DNA from: Brachynemurus nebulosus
Taxonomy: Eukaryota > Arthropoda > Insecta > Neuroptera > Myrmeleontidae
DNA length: 64,000 bases
Assembly (NCBI GenBank): GCA_035578155.1
Contig: JAPWDM010000043.1
Span: 2,279,419-2,343,418 of the forward strand
Reading direction: 5' to 3'
A program made the position numbers and the translations under genes. The notes under the pieces were generated by a model. It searched no databases and was not told the origin of the DNA. It saw only the letters and a program-made list of their open reading frames with translations. Shown one piece after another: positions 49,304 to 61,550 of the stretch. Positions within the stretch are counted from its first letter, which is position 1, and each line of letters opens with the position of its first letter.

Positions 49304-51248
49304 TCAATACCTATAAATAAAATAAAAGGGTCTGTCTGTGATTTTCGAATTTTTAGATATTAATATGTTTTTCAGTTAGTAAATTAGACATATATAGCAA
49401 ATTTAACTTTTAAAAAATTTTTGTCTGTCTGTCTGTCTGTTTGTACGAATCGATTTAACTCAAAAACTACTGAAGATATTGAGTTGAAATTTACAGGGAA
49501 TATAGATATTAACCTCCCGACCAATCTTAACCACATTTTAATGTGATCCTCCAAATGGTTATGTACAGGATGATTCAAAAATAATCTCCATTAAAAGTTT
49601 CTGGTCTTCTAAATGAAGTAGATTTTTGAAAATTTGGTTTTAAAAGTTTCCAAATATGAAGATTTTAATTAAAATATTTCTAACTTGCTGCCACTTCCGG
49701 TTACTTTGCTATTTTAAGTGTTTTTAACAACAAATTTGAATTCGCTGGGAATTGTTATTAATATTCTATCTGACAGTGGCATTTCAGCTTCTTTGACATG
49801 ATACAGGCTGGTCACATAAAGCATTTTTTAAATATTTTTTTGTTTATTGTGAAAGTTTTTTTTTAAATGAACCACCTATATTTTTTAATATAACTATGTA
49901 AAAAAATGTAAACTCTATCTATTAATATCAGACATTCTTACACCTAAAACTGATATTTTTGAAGTTACATCGAATTTATATAATAAAATGATAAGTTAGG
50001 TTTTCCATGGGCACGGTTGACACAAAAACCACTAGACAGAAGTTAGTGAAACATTGTAAATTTATTCCTTAGAAGCTTCATCATCTCAATATCTCCGGTC
50101 AGAATCTTCACGATATTCTTTATGGAGGTTGATATATTCACGACAAAAGTTGATTTACCTATCAAAAATACTCATTTAATAATAAACGGAAAGAAAAGAA
50201 AGAAAAACAATAAATTACCTAGGTTACGATAAAATAATATTCAAAAATTTAAACACTAACTTCAGAACTTTTTTATTAAAATTTCACTTTAGAAAAGGAT
50301 TGTAGTAAAGCCTAATTACGAAGAAATGAACGTAATTTGGAAAAGTCCACCAGGGTTTTCGGATCTCGAAAAGAATCCAAAATTCAATTAATTCTAAAAC
50401 CATAAATATGGGAATCTATGAAACGATTTCAAAGTCTGAAAATTAAACATATTAATACGGTTGTTTTCGAGTCGTTTGCCGAGCGGAGCGAAGCATTACA
50501 TGGAATTAACCTTTTATAGAATTTTAAACTGCTTGGCGAGCGAAGCACTTTAAAGAACTAATTTTGAATTAAATTTGTCTGGTTTGTTTCGGAATAACTA
50601 ATTTAAAGTAGCTTATTACTCACAGTTAACATAATTTTACACGAATGAAACTGGAAGGCATAGTTTTCAGAAATAAATTAATGAATACATGTTTCAACAA
50701 TTTTTGAAAATTAATCCTGTAAAGAGTAAAATAGGGAATAAACGCAAAAAAATGGAGGGAGGTCAAACTTTACATTTTTAACGTCTACTGTTCTGGCGTC
50801 TCCAACAATGAGTGAGTCATTTTAGGAAATATTCAAGCATAATACAAGCAGACTTAGGGGGATTTAAATTTTCTAATAAGATAAGGGAGGATACTTATTT
50901 AGAGTAAAGTGTACAAATATTAGCTATTTTAAAAATATATACCTAATATTTGAGTATTTTAAGTCGACATACTTTTTTTACTTCTATACCAAATTCGTTG
51001 ACATCTCCTTGATAGGCTTACTTTAGATTTTTAGTCTATGTTATATCTATGTTTGAAGAAAAGATAAATTAGTTTTTGAAAATTTCCAGTTGTTCCTAGA
51101 TAATTAACCAAAGGTAATTCTCAATAAATAAAGCTTATCGAAGCTTATGATAAGAAAATAAGGGCAAAAATTTTAGCGAACTACCCACTAGGAATTACCT
51201 TTACTAAATTACGAAACTCACGCCAGCGAAGCCGCGGGTAACAGCTAG
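49304..51248 (+). mobile_element. Non-autonomous Helitron, 1945 bp
   Basis: Begins TCAATACCTATAAATAAA and ends GCGAAGCCGCGGGTAACAGC followed by TAG, so 5'-TC and CTAG-3' termini with the GC-rich 3' hairpin typical of insect Helitrons. It lies between A and T (TTTTTA|element|TTCTAAACAC), and joining the flanks restores the sequence of copy B. No target duplication. The early CTGTCTGTCTGTCTGT stretch is common in this group. No Rep/helicase ORF, so mobilised in trans if at all. Confidence 0.88.
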
Positions 51249-51361
51249 TTCTAAACACAAGTAAGCGAATAGCAATTTTAAAAAATTTAAAAAAAAAAAA
51301 AGTGAACTTACTTTTATAACAAATGAAATACATACATATTAAGTAATTTAAAATAGTTATT
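51249..51361 (+). mobile_element. Helentron-like repeat copy C, segment 3
   Basis: Resumes at TTCTAAACACAAGTAAGCGA and matches copy B to AAGTAATTTAAAATAGTTAT, where the fold-back element begins. Confidence 0.7.
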
Positions 51362-51585
51362 TTCGATACATATGCGTAAAGAGAGGTATTTTAGTAGGCT
51401 TAAATTGGGGCACGAGTCTAAGCGACTGACGTATACACAACGAGATCGAGTGCGCTGTATACCCCCACGAGCTCTCTGGCGAGTGGGGGTAAGCGCACGA
51501 GATCTCGTTCTGTATGCGTCAATCCCTTTAGCGAGTGCTCCAGTTTAAGCCTATGGGTTACCTCACTTTACGCATATGTATCGAA
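51362..51585. mobile_element. Fold-back element, 224 bp
   Basis: Ends TTCGATACATATGCGTAAAG and CTTTACGCATATGTATCGAA are perfect inverted repeats. Pairing continues with mismatches through GTAGGCTTAAA/TTTAAGCCTA and CACGAGATC/GAGATCTCG to the centre. Unusually GC-rich for the region. Confidence 0.85.
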
Positions 51586-51594
51586 CATAATTTT

Positions 51595-51953
51595 TTATAA
51601 CGACGGCTTCTAAAGTTTAATAGAGAGAAAAAAATTAATTATTTTTAAGCAATTTTAGAAAATAGTAGGGTTAATTTTATTTTATAATGTTATATGAAAA
51701 AAATTTTTTTTTATTAATTTGTAGATCGTTTTTATTTTTTTTATTAATTTGTTGATCGTTTCCATGTTTAATTTGAATATGATTATCATTGACAAATGAA
51801 TATCATTATTTTCTCGCATAGTTTTAGCTACTTTCACGCACAGTTGTACTTTCGCGCACAGTTACTGTCGTTTGTTTTACAATGATATGAAAACTGCTCT
51901 TTACGCCCACTACACAACGCTCGAATATTGAACTTTAGAAGCGGGTGTTATAA
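51595..51953. mobile_element. MITE with 27-bp terminal inverted repeats, 359 bp
   Basis: Left end TTATAACGACGGCTTCTAAA and right complement TTATAACACCCGCTTCTAAA, both continuing GTTYAAT. Adjacent to the fold-back element. The two may have inserted one into the other or together. Copy C sequence resumes directly after. Confidence 0.75.
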
Positions 51954-52404
51954 AAATGATATTAAAGTCACTGTTTATTTATAAATTAGGAATTTTGGAT
52001 TTTTATTATTTATAAAATAGAAATTTTGGATTTTTTTGGAAAGAAAAAATATCTTCATAAAGGCCTTCCAGTTTACTATTTAAGTTCCTTTTTTAATGTT
52101 TAAAAATAAAACACAAAGGCAATTGGCGGATAAGCATGGGTAGAAATTCCCTCGTACGAATTGTGTTGGCTTTTTCCCTGCTAACTGCTATCGGCACAAA
52201 ATTGAAATTTACTGAGATTCAGCCCTTAAAAACTTAAAACCTTTTTTTAAAACCCCGATCAACCGGACACTCATCATCAGTTTTGAAACCACCAAAATGA
52301 CAAATCGCTTGTGGACTTCCAATTACATTTCGCTTGTATACATTCAATACCGAAGATGAAAGGAAAAATTCGACTTCCGTGATGGGGCTCCGCTGCTCAC
52401 GGCG
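51954..52404 (+). mobile_element. Helentron-like repeat copy C, segment 4 (3' end)
   Basis: Matches the last ~450 bp of copies A and B, ending with GAAAAATTCGACTTCCGTGA and the hairpin partner CTCACGGCG, followed by T-rich flank. This closes the element that began at 31435. Confidence 0.75.
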
Positions 52405-53247
52405 TTTTTTTATTACTTCGTTTGAAGAAGATAGGAGTTTCTCCGGTTGTAATACTTCGAACATATTACTCAGGTCACAGAGGCTCTGAAATCTGTTTAG
52501 TTTGAGAAATTAATATATCTAAACAGCAATAGTATACATTGACTTTGAAATATGATTCCGGGTCTGAAATTCTCTCGTATGACAGTTTTGTTGTATGTTT
52601 TTTTCCCGGGATTTTACAACATTTCACTAATTTTTGCTTACACACGTTAGGGGCCTCTGTAGCCCGGGGGCCCCGTATCATTGATACGGCTGATACAGCG
52701 GTAGCTACGCCCCTGATTGTATTATGCACAATAAAAGTGAAGTTGTTAGAATTGAATGGTCACAAGTAGTTAATCGTAATCATTAAGGAGTAAAGAGAAT
52801 CATCAAAAATTATGATTTAAATTTCTGAAAGAAAAAAAAAGGAATTTTTCACTTTTGTTATGTACCCAATTTAATTAGGAATCTTATTTTGTTTTATTTC
52901 AAAAAAAAAAAAGAAAAAAATTTGATTTGATAATTAAGAAAATTTTTAATTAAGCACACTAACTTATTATTTCTAAATTATAATTAGGATGTAATAAAAG
53001 ATTAATTTTTCTTTCATACCTGAACGAAAAATTAACTTTCATTTTAAGGGGAGGGAAGTGTATTATAATGCCCGCTACTGTACCCACTTTCTAATAACAT
53101 AGTAACATATTGTAAATTTATTGTTGAACACCACTGTAAAGATTAATCTAGAAAACGACTAGTTGAAAGTGAAATAATGAAGTCTTTGATTTAATCGCTA
53201 AATCAGCAAAACGCCGAAATATGAAATCGAACGATTAATGCGCGAGG
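52405..53247. other. Intergenic DNA without recognised genes
   Basis: AT-rich. A phrase GGGCCTCTGTAGCCCGGGGG near 52650 followed by GCTGATACAGCGGTAGCTACG looks like a degraded hAT terminus (TAGCTACGCCCCTG), but no partner end was found. Confidence 0.45.
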
Positions 53248-53250
53248 TAA

Positions 53251-53940
53251 GGGGCCGTCCATTAATCACGTGATGTTTTTTTTTGCATTTTTTAACCCCC
53301 CCCCTCCCCCTTGGTGATACATCGTGAGGTTTAAGGCTACCCCCTCCCCCCTATATCACGAGTATTTTTTCGTACCGGAAGACTTCTTTGCTTGGTGCTT
53401 TCGGTGATAATCTAGTAAAAGATCATTCGCCCACTTCATAAATTCTTCTTTTGTAGTATATATTTGTTTCGCATGAGCCCACAATTCATTAAATTCTTTT
53501 TGAGCCACACCAGGTTTTTCACCTTTCTTATACTCTGCAAATAGGTCTTTATACAAATCACCTAGTTTAGACATGTTTGAATTCAAAACGTACGAGATTA
53601 AACAATTTACGCATGTGTATTCAGTGTTAGAACAACAGAATAACTGACACTGACAAGCTGAGTCTGGCGGACGGTTGTCGCGGCTCGCGGGAACTTCACT
53701 TCGTTCGTTGCCTGACAACGGCGAATCAAGATTACACTACAAGCCGTTTTCGATTTTGTACGCGTTTGACGAAAAAATAAATACATGTAACGCCGCTTTT
53801 CGGTTGAGTATCGCGCACTTGCCAAAAAAATAAATACACGTGATATATTACTTTACCCCCCCCCCTCCCCTTGTGATATTTCGTGATTTTTTATGGACCC
53901 CTCCCCCCTTTCAAGCCTCACGTGATTAATGGACAGCCCC
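53251..53940. mobile_element. TAA-flanked TIR element carrying a small ORF, 690 bp
   Basis: Ends GGGGCCGTCCATTAATCACG and (complement) GGGGCTGTCCATTAATCACG, both followed by TGA, with TAA at 53248-53250 and 53941-53943. Next to both ends are C-tracts with inner CGTGATAT/ATATCACGA motifs. The 3-bp TAA duplication suggests a PIF/Harbinger-type mechanism. Unlike ordinary MITEs it contains an ORF with sense-codon character (53356-53574 minus). Confidence 0.85.
53356..53574 (-). CDS. Small ORF of unknown function inside the TAA-flanked element
   Basis: 72 codons from ATG 53574, in AAAC-ATG context. An upstream in-frame ATG at 53718 would give 120 residues, but the added part (Cys-rich, low quality) looks like non-coding leader. 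The short form is hydrophilic and helix-rich: MSKLGDLYKDLFAEYKKG, then FNELWAHAKQIYTTKEEFMK, WANDLLLDYHRK and a basic Lys/Ser tail. I do not recognise it; it is not Myb/SANT-like as a Harbinger second protein would be. Codon use and amphipathic pattern look protein-like. It could be a captured host exon or an element-specific protein. No membrane segment or metal-binding cluster in the short form. Confidence 0.45.
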   Translation of the reverse strand: MSKLGDLYKDLFAEYKKGEKPGVAQKEFNELWAHAKQIYTTKEEFMKWANDLLLDYHRKHQAKKSSGTKKYS

Positions 53941-53943
53941 TAA

Positions 53944-54652
53944 GGGGAGTACTCTAGCGAGCTCGGCTTGAAGCCCAAAAACGGGTCGATACGATTCCTT
54001 CCGTATTTCGATTCCGTAATTGGATTCAGTAATGAACGTTTAAAATATAAAGTCATTTTGTGTAGTGTTGTGTATCCCTCAGGAAGAGGGATGCACTTCC
54101 TTTCTTAATATTTAATCGACATATGTAACCCTATTCGGTATATTTTTATTAAAATTTGATTTATTAATGTTTTAACTATTTTTTTTTTTTTTTTTTTTTT
54201 TGATATTTTCATATAACTTACGGTAGTTCTCCAACCACACCCAATCGGCTTGCATATGTAACATTATTAGATTATAAGAATTTATATTATTTTTATCTTT
54301 CATTGTTGGAACATAGGTTTTTATTGTAATTCTATTTAGCCCAAATTGATATCAAATCTGTAGTTTAATATTTTTATTTAGAATATAAAACTTATTGTTA
54401 ATCGCTAGTTATTGATTTATTCAATATTCTGTAACGACGTCAGAGTAACTTTTGAGTCATTTAATCGCGTCCCGAAATCTACATATTTTAATCTAAAATA
54501 TTTTTAACTATAAACTCAGCCATAGCTACCACCCTTCTCTTCCAACCCCCGTTAATATATTAGAATATGGTGGTGTCGGTGGAATAGTTCGATCAACCAC
54601 TGTAACCACCCTTTCTATACCCCTCCAAATATTACAAATGCAACAAATCTGA
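53944..54652. other. Intergenic DNA without recognised genes
   Basis: AT-rich, with a poly(T) run at 54180-54200. No ORF or TE end supported. The BEL/Pao sequence begins abruptly at its right edge. Confidence 0.45.
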
Positions 54653-57118
54653 ATTTTTGATACTGACTGGGATGAAATTGCCCCTCTGAATATTCAAGAT
54701 AAATGGTCTACGTTTATTGGGAATCTGAAACTGAACAATGTTTTTGAAATACCACGGTGGTGTTTCGACTCAACTGAATTTAAATCCATTGAACTGATTG
54801 GGTTTTCTGATGCTAATTCCAAAGCATATGGCTGCTGTATTTATATTCGTGTTAAATACAAGAACGAATCTTTTTCCTGTAAATTACTGACTGCAAAATC
54901 AAAAATCTGTCCAATAAAAACTGTAACTATACCTCGCTTGGAACTAAATGCCTGTTTACTTCTGTCAAAATTAATGCATAGAGTGCATAATACTGTAAAT
55001 TTACCTGTTTCAAAGGTATTTCTGTTTACTGGCTTTACAATTGCCTTGTCATGGATGAAAGAATCTCCTGCAAGGTGGCAAGTATTCGTTGCCAATCGAG
55101 TAAGTCAAATTCAAGAATTGACTAAAAATTTTACATGGCTGCATGTAAATTCTAAAAATAATCCGGCTGATTATATATCGCGCGGAACTGATGCCACTGA
55201 ACTGAAAAATATCCACTCATGGTGGTCTGGTCCTGACTTTCTGTACTCTGAATTTGATGAGGAAGACTTTAAAATTCCTCACAAAACTGATCATTTATCT
55301 GAACTGCCTGAAATAAGACGGCAAACTGTAAAATGCTCGTTAGTAGTAAAAAACGACTTAATGGAAAACTTCTTAAACTTTCATAAGCTTCAACGAACGT
55401 ATGCTTATGTTCTGAGATTTTTCCACAATGCTCGTCTGAAAGACAATCGGCAATTAGACCCACTGACTGTCACTGAACTTAAAAATGCAATGTTGTTCAT
55501 TGTAAAAACTGTCCAAAGCATTGAATTTCATAAAGAAATTCAACTGCTGAGAAATAATCTGTTTTATTCTCACTCTTCCTTTAAAACTAGTAAATTACGT
55601 TCTCTAACACCTTTTCTTGATGAACAAGGTTTGTTAAGGGTTGGAGGTCATCTGGAAAATGCAAAACTGCCTTTTGATCAACAACATCCGTTGATACTGC
55701 CTTCTGAAAATTATGTAACAACTCTAATTCTCGAGAGTTATCATAAAAAACTTCTGCATGCAGGTGCTGCAACTGTTCTGGCAAACATTCGTTTGTTATT
55801 CTGGCCAATTAATGGTAAAAATCAAATAAAAAGGATAATAAATAGATGTGTCACTTGCATTCGTTTCAAAAAGAGAAACGCTGAACAAATAATGGAAAAT
55901 TTACCCTCTAACAGACTGACTCCTGGATATCCCTTTGAGGTTACTGGCCAAAATTATGCTGGTCCTGTATTTATTAAATCTTCACGCTTGAGGAAAGCTC
56001 CATTAGTGAAGACTTATATTGCACTGTTTGTGTACATGAAAGTTCGTGCTGTACACACTGAACTTGTAACTGACCTGTCAACTGAATCTTATCTGACTGC
56101 CTTAAAAAGATTCATAGGGCGGCGTGGGCTACCACACACAATTTATTCTGATAACGCCCAAATTATAGGGGTGCTGACACTCAACTGCATGAGTTGTACT
56201 CATTCTTTAAAAATTCTGAAAATCTGAAAAGTATTCATGACTTTGTAGCTCAAAGAGGAATACACCGGAAATTTATTACTCCAAATTCACCCCACATGGG
56301 AGGAAATTGGGAAAGTCTGATTAAGCAAATTAAGTATTATTTGCATCGTTCTGTTATAAATACACACCTCACATACGAGGAACTGTCCACTTGTCTGATT
56401 CAAATTGAATCAATTCTGAATTCACGTCCTTTATGTGAAATGTCTGATGACGTGAATGATTTTCGGGTTTTAACTCCGTCCCACTTTCTGATCGGATGTG
56501 CTATGTTTAGCATTCCTGAACCTGACTTAACTGTACTTTCTGTAAATCGTTTAAAAACGTATCAACATATGACGTACACTGTACATCAATTCTGGAAACA
56601 ATGGTCAACTATGTACCTAACTGAACTGCAAAAAAAAAATAAATGGCAAACTGAAACTGATAATCTGAAGCCAAATACTCTTGTTCTTGTCAAAGATGAC
56701 AATCTGCCTCTACCATGGGCGCCCATATGATGGATTCCAGGGGAGGGCCGAAGGGTGAAAAGTGAACTTCCGGAGAAAATTTCGGCACATTTTTTTTCGA
56801 TCTTTTTTTCCCCCCACAAATCGCGAGTGCTATACTATATATAACCCACAAAAAATACCATTAACGACGTCGTTTTGCTCTCTTCGAACTCCTTTTTTCG
56901 AATTTTCTTCCAATCCTGGCTAGCTAGGGGGGGGGGGCCATGCCCCCCCCCCTGCCCATAGGTATGGGCGCCCATGGCCTCTACAGGTTTGGCAACTGGG
57001 GAGAATTTTAGAGGTTTACCCTGGGCGTGATAATAAAGTGCGATCCGCTTTAGTCAAAACTTCATCTGGCACTTATAAACGTGCAATTCACAAATTGTGT
57101 CCTCTGCCTGTGAATTAG
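54653..57118 (+). pseudogene. BEL/Pao pol 3' half (RNase H to integrase)
   Basis: Open from 54653 to 56227: RNase H start (LIGFSDANSKAYGCCIYI), PRLELNACLLL, the AdVE-like spacer, HVNSKNNPADYISRGTD, integrase zinc finger (SYHKKLLHAGA, CVTCIRFKK), core with Asp in GQNYAGP replaced by Asn and Asp in IYSDNA. After a frameshift near 56180, 56194-56712 continues with PNSPHMGGNWESLIKQIK (catalytic Glu), LNSRPLC and LTPSHFLIG. A 263-bp MITE interrupts at 56714. The last 45 codons (VWQLGRILEVYPGRDN to LCPLPVN, stop 57116-57118) follow it. gag, protease and RT are missing. Dead. Confidence 0.88.
56714..56976. mobile_element. hAT-type MITE, 263 bp, in BEL pol
   Basis: Ends CATGGGCGCCCATA and TATGGGCGCCCATG, each itself palindromic at GGGCGCCC. 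The 8-bp duplication GCCTCTAC is at 56706-56713 and 56977-56984, and excision restores the BEL reading frame. It has long G and C homopolymers near its right end. Confidence 0.93.
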
Positions 57119-57190
57119 CTGATTTCTGAATTTTGAAACTTTCTGTCTCTGATTTATTTATTTATGTTTTTTTTTTTACTTTTTCGCTGG

Positions 57191-57568
57191 CGGGGAGAAA
57201 TGGTAAATTCTTACAAAAATTGTTTTTATTTTATTCTCTTTAAGGAGAGTTATCTGTATATGCATCTAGTTCTATTACATGTAACTCATCAAACTGACTG
57301 AATGACTGTTTATGGTACCAAACCAACCAAACTGACTTCTTGGCTGTGTGCATCAAGTAACACACAGACTGCTGACAAAAACACTACTGAATACACATCC
57401 AACCTGAAAGGATATTTGAATAACAACTCATCTGCATGGGTGTCTGTTTACTGTTTGTTAACAAATTTTCCTTCTTTATTTTTATATTTATCAAAATTTG
57501 TATTATATTTATATTTATCAAAGTATACATACTGTATGAGTTTTTCGAGAGTTGCCATTTTTATTACA
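57191..57568 (+). repeat. BEL/Pao polypurine tract and 3' LTR
   Basis: CGGGGAGAAA at 57191-57200, about 70 bp after the pol stop, is followed by TGGTAAATTC, a fitting LTR start. A plausible end is TTATTACA at 57568 (TG...CA, 368 bp). Without the 5' LTR the right edge is an estimate. Confidence 0.55.
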
Positions 57569-57980
57569 GCCAAACCGTTGATTTAATCGAAAAATTGTTC
57601 AAATAAGAATTGTAGATATTGACGGGGGCAACCGATTGCTATAGTCAGGAGCTTTATAGCTCTTATGGTTTTCGAGCTATGATACAAACTTGTAGATATT
57701 TAAATGAGACTATATATTAATTTTTCGATAAAACTGATCTAATGCATTAATTAACAACATAAATCAGCAAAAAAAATTTTTTTTACCCAAGTTTAATTTT
57801 TTTTCTTTAATTTATCAGTTAGACGGTAAAAATATGCATATGTACTTGTTGAGGCTACTTCAACCGATAGTGTTTTGCTTGGTTACATTTCCATTACATC
57901 CAAGAAAAGAACTTTTTCTAGTACCATTTCTATCATAAAAATTTGGTTGTAATAGAAATGGAAACTCTCAAAAAGCTCGC

Positions 57981-57990
57981 ATGGTATATA

Positions 57991-58053
<63 letters not shown>
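57981..58053. repeat. (TA)n microsatellite
   Basis: A run of TA repeats with one ACATA break, directly abutting the palindrome. Confidence 0.9.
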
Positions 58054-58529
<476 letters not shown>

Positions 58530-59058
58530 ACATCGTTGAAAGGGAAAAAAAATAAATATTATGTACATATATGTATGATATTAAGTACATATTATATTCA
58601 TAACGAATACAACAAATATATACGTTGTCGTATCCTGAGTCCTACGGCACAATTGGATAGGAAGGCGTCGCTGTCATCAGGGCAGTTTTCGTTGAAGACA
58701 AAACTCCGTAAAATCTTGATTTACCAATATGATTAATGTTGTTGACGGTTTTCCAACAATTATCGTATTTGGCGAAGTTTAACACCGACTTGCAATTGTC
58801 GAGTATTTTTAAAAGACTTTTTATTGTCGAAGTTAATAATGTTTTCAACAGACTTTTTATCGTCGAAATTACTAACACTTTAAATAGAAAAATAGACTTT
58901 ATCGTCGAAGTTAATAATATTTTTTACAAGAAACAACACAAGAAATGAATTTAAATATTTATTATAACAATTAAAAATTGCATAGTACTTAATTTTTTGA
59001 TAATGATTTTAATAATTATAACCGTTTGATAATTCTTTTAATAATTTTGTGATACTAA
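58530..59058. other. AT-rich spacer with TCGTCGAAGTTAATAAT repeats
   Basis: Between 58740 and 58925 a degenerate ~40-50-bp unit (GACTTTTTATTGTCGAAGTT, TCGTCGAAATTACTAACACT) repeats three to four times. No gene. Confidence 0.6.
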
Positions 59059-59595
59059 TGTTACGATAGGGAGGCCTAATTGTTGGAAACCTAGTAGCGA
59101 TGGCTTGAACCCCGAGCGGATGGGTTCGCAGTCCTGGTTCTGAATGAACCGTGATGGATGTGGCGGGTGGTGAGGAAATAAACAATTAAAACAATGAAGG
59201 ATTAAAAAAAATAACATATTAGTAATTTATTAAATTAAAAGTGATGGTTGGTGATAATATAGCTAACTTACTAATCTATTCTCATTACTAGCCACAAATG
59301 TAATTTAGTGTTAGGAAGCTTTACCCATAGTTGATCGTGCGCTTACGAACATCCTTCGATCAAACGGTCGTGTGACTATTTCATGATTGTACTGACAAAT
59401 AGCTGTTCATTTATAGTGGATTTCAACCTGCCTATGTTCGCTAAGTCAGCGATTTTACAAACATACGAATCAGCGTTTGTCAATACGATGTGTTTATGTT
59501 TATCATGAAATATGTGCTTCGCTATTATTTATTATTAATACAATAATAAACAAAACACTTTACCATAACAATAATCAAAACACCAGTTCGTAACA
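59059..59595 (-). repeat. 3' LTR of a third gypsy element
   Basis: Runs TGTTACGATAGGG to CAGTTCGTAACA (TG...CA with inverted TGTTACGA ends), 537 bp. It is followed at 59596-59606 by ACACTCCCTTC, a purine tract on the sense strand, and then by the pol C-terminus, so the orientation is minus. Confidence 0.75.
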
Positions 59596-59814
59596 ACACT
59601 CCCTTCTGCGAAAAAGATGGTTACTTATTTGATTAACCAGCCTTTTCGAAAAAGTGGCGTTTACGTCTTCCTAACCCTTTACAATCCTTTGTTATGTACC
59701 TATAGCTAGTATATACATGTGTTACAAAAAACCCTTTTCTTTTACTTAGCTAAAGCAGTATAAATATGTCCTATTGCATATAACCTGATGAAGACAAGTT
59801 TCTCTCTTTTTCTC

Positions 59815-60519
59815 TTATATCCTATGTTCTAGTACCCATGGGTGATCTGAAACACGACCGCGACTACGTAATCGGTGTGGGTGCGGTTCTGGTTCAGGTG
59901 GATCCTCCATTATCTGTCTTTCAGGTGGTGGTGGTGGATGAATGTCGGCTATGATCACTTCGTTCCCTTCACCTCCTTCATCATTGTTGTCATTAGGATT
60001 TGCAGTTAGTTCTTGAACAAGCTCTCTGGGTATCTCTACCGGCATCCTTATAATTTCTTCTTGTAGTTTAGGAGTTTCTTCAGCGGGTACATTAGGTCCC
60101 ATTTCTGACGCATCGTCTACCTGGCTGAGTCCTTCATCTTGATCCTGGTCATGTCCCCGATACGGTTTTAACCGATTGACGTGCACAATGTCTGTTTTGC
60201 CGGTGTGAGTCTCCTTAATTTTATAAGTAACAGGCTCCTTAATTTCAATAACCCTGTAGGGTCCTTCCCATGGCTTGCGCACCTTCTTTCCTTGTTTTAT
60301 TGCTGGGTTGAACACGTACATCAATTGACCCAGTTGATATGATACAGGAGATGATTTTTCGTTGTATTGTGTGACCTGTCTGTCTGTGGCTGCCTTATTT
60401 GATTCTTGTACTTGCTTATATGCGACAGATAGTCTTTGTATCAGTTTCGTGACATAATTATCGGCGGCGTCATATTTTGGAGCGTTCGGCTGGATGATGT
60501 CGTCGTATGGCATCCTCAT
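59815..60519 (-). pseudogene. Gypsy integrase C-terminus, 5'-truncated
   Basis: Begins at MRMPYDDIIQP, the point just after the integrase core, and continues with a coiled linker (RLSVAYKQVQESNKAATDRQ), the GPY/F module RKPWEGPYRVIE with VTYKIKE, and an acidic/Pro-rich tail ending in VLEHRI. It resembles the same region of the gypsy-env element (both end in PWVL..RI), so the two families are related. Everything upstream is gone and replaced by Tc1 sequence at 60520. Only the tail and one LTR remain. No env lies between this and the LTR. Confidence 0.85.
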
Positions 60520-61239
60520 ATCCCGTTGGCCACTCGTTGTGCAGAGGGGATCACATGGGGTCTGACAACCTGTTCGATGTAACTTTGAGCCATTACAGTA
60601 CCCTCGTTCAGGAAAACAAGCTCAGTTTTGCCTTGCAAACTAATTCCACTCCAGACCATGACATTAGGACCGCCAAATCTGTCGCGTTCATGAATGTGAC
60701 GATCAGAAAACCTTTCCCCACTTCTTCTCCACACTCTTACACGTCGATCATCACAAAAACTTCACCTTGCACTCATCCGTGAAGAGTACGTGACGCCATT
60801 CCTCGAAGCCCCATTCAAGGTGTTCACGTGCAAATCTTAAACGGTTTGCACGATGCGCTCCGGTCAGTTTGGTACGGATTACTGGTCTTCTTGAACGTTG
60901 TTGGTCTTCATGCAAACGATTTCGTATGGTCTGATTACTGACAACAGTACCAGTAGATCGATGTAAGCGATTTTGCAGAGTACCTGCGGTAACAGTCGGC
61001 TCACGTCGTGCACACAGTCGAATGTAATGGTCTTCACGGGCAGTGGTAGCACGAACTCTTCCTGAGCCACGGCGCCGGGTTACACTACCGGTCTGCTGAT
61101 ACCGATTCCAAACATTTTGAATAACCCTTCGTGAACAACCCAACTGCAGAGCCACGGAACGTTGAGATTGACCACCCTCAATCATCGTTACGGCTCTGGT
61201 AGCAGTAGCTTCGTCCATATGGTGTCGAATTCTCGGCAT
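60520..61239 (-). pseudogene. Tc1/mariner transposase, truncated
   Basis: ATG at 61239. The N-terminal paired-type helix-turn-helix has MIEGGQSQRSVALQLGCSRR and RRRGSGRVRATTAREDHYI (GRPR-like hook). Catalytic part: HVLFTDE (first Asp). A frameshift near 60760 precedes VWRRSGERF, DRFGGPNVMVWSGIS and VVRPHVIPSA. The sequence stops at VANGI, before the second catalytic Asp and the third acidic residue, where gypsy sequence begins. It cannot cut DNA. Family: cut-and-paste at TA. Confidence 0.88.
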
Positions 61240-61550
61240 TGTAAAAATAAATGATTGAATAACACGCCAAACTTCAAAAAACAACCTCAGCAATCAATAA
61301 TCTAGCGCAAACTGATTTAAAATCAAATTCAAAAAAATAAGTAAAACTAACCACTTGACGCTGTGCGAGACAAAAAAACGTTTAAATCTTCCCCTCAACA
61401 ATAATATCACTTAAACCTAACTGTTATCATTTACTCAACCACTTAATATCATAACAACAGTCATTTAGAAAAGTTATTTTGACGTGAATCGACATAAATC
61501 AGTTTTAAAATACAAACTTTCAAGTGGCCCTTATTTTGTTTTGAGGAGTA
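61240..61550 (-). mobile_element. Tc1 5' region and probable terminal inverted repeat
   Basis: Upstream of the transposase start on the minus strand. The outer edge reads TACTCCTCAAAACAAAATAA then GGGCCACTTG (complement of 61521-61550), which resembles Tc1-type ends flanked by TA. The opposite end is lost with the 3' part of the gene, so this cannot be confirmed within the window. Confidence 0.5.

Noticed and set aside
53575..53718. N-terminal extension of the small ORF to 120 residues
   Set aside because: The extra part is Cys-rich and low in coding character, and the internal ATG at 53574 gives a cleaner protein.
57302..57586. 94-codon ORF after BEL pol as an env gene
   Set aside because: It lies within the probable 3' LTR and has no env-like features.
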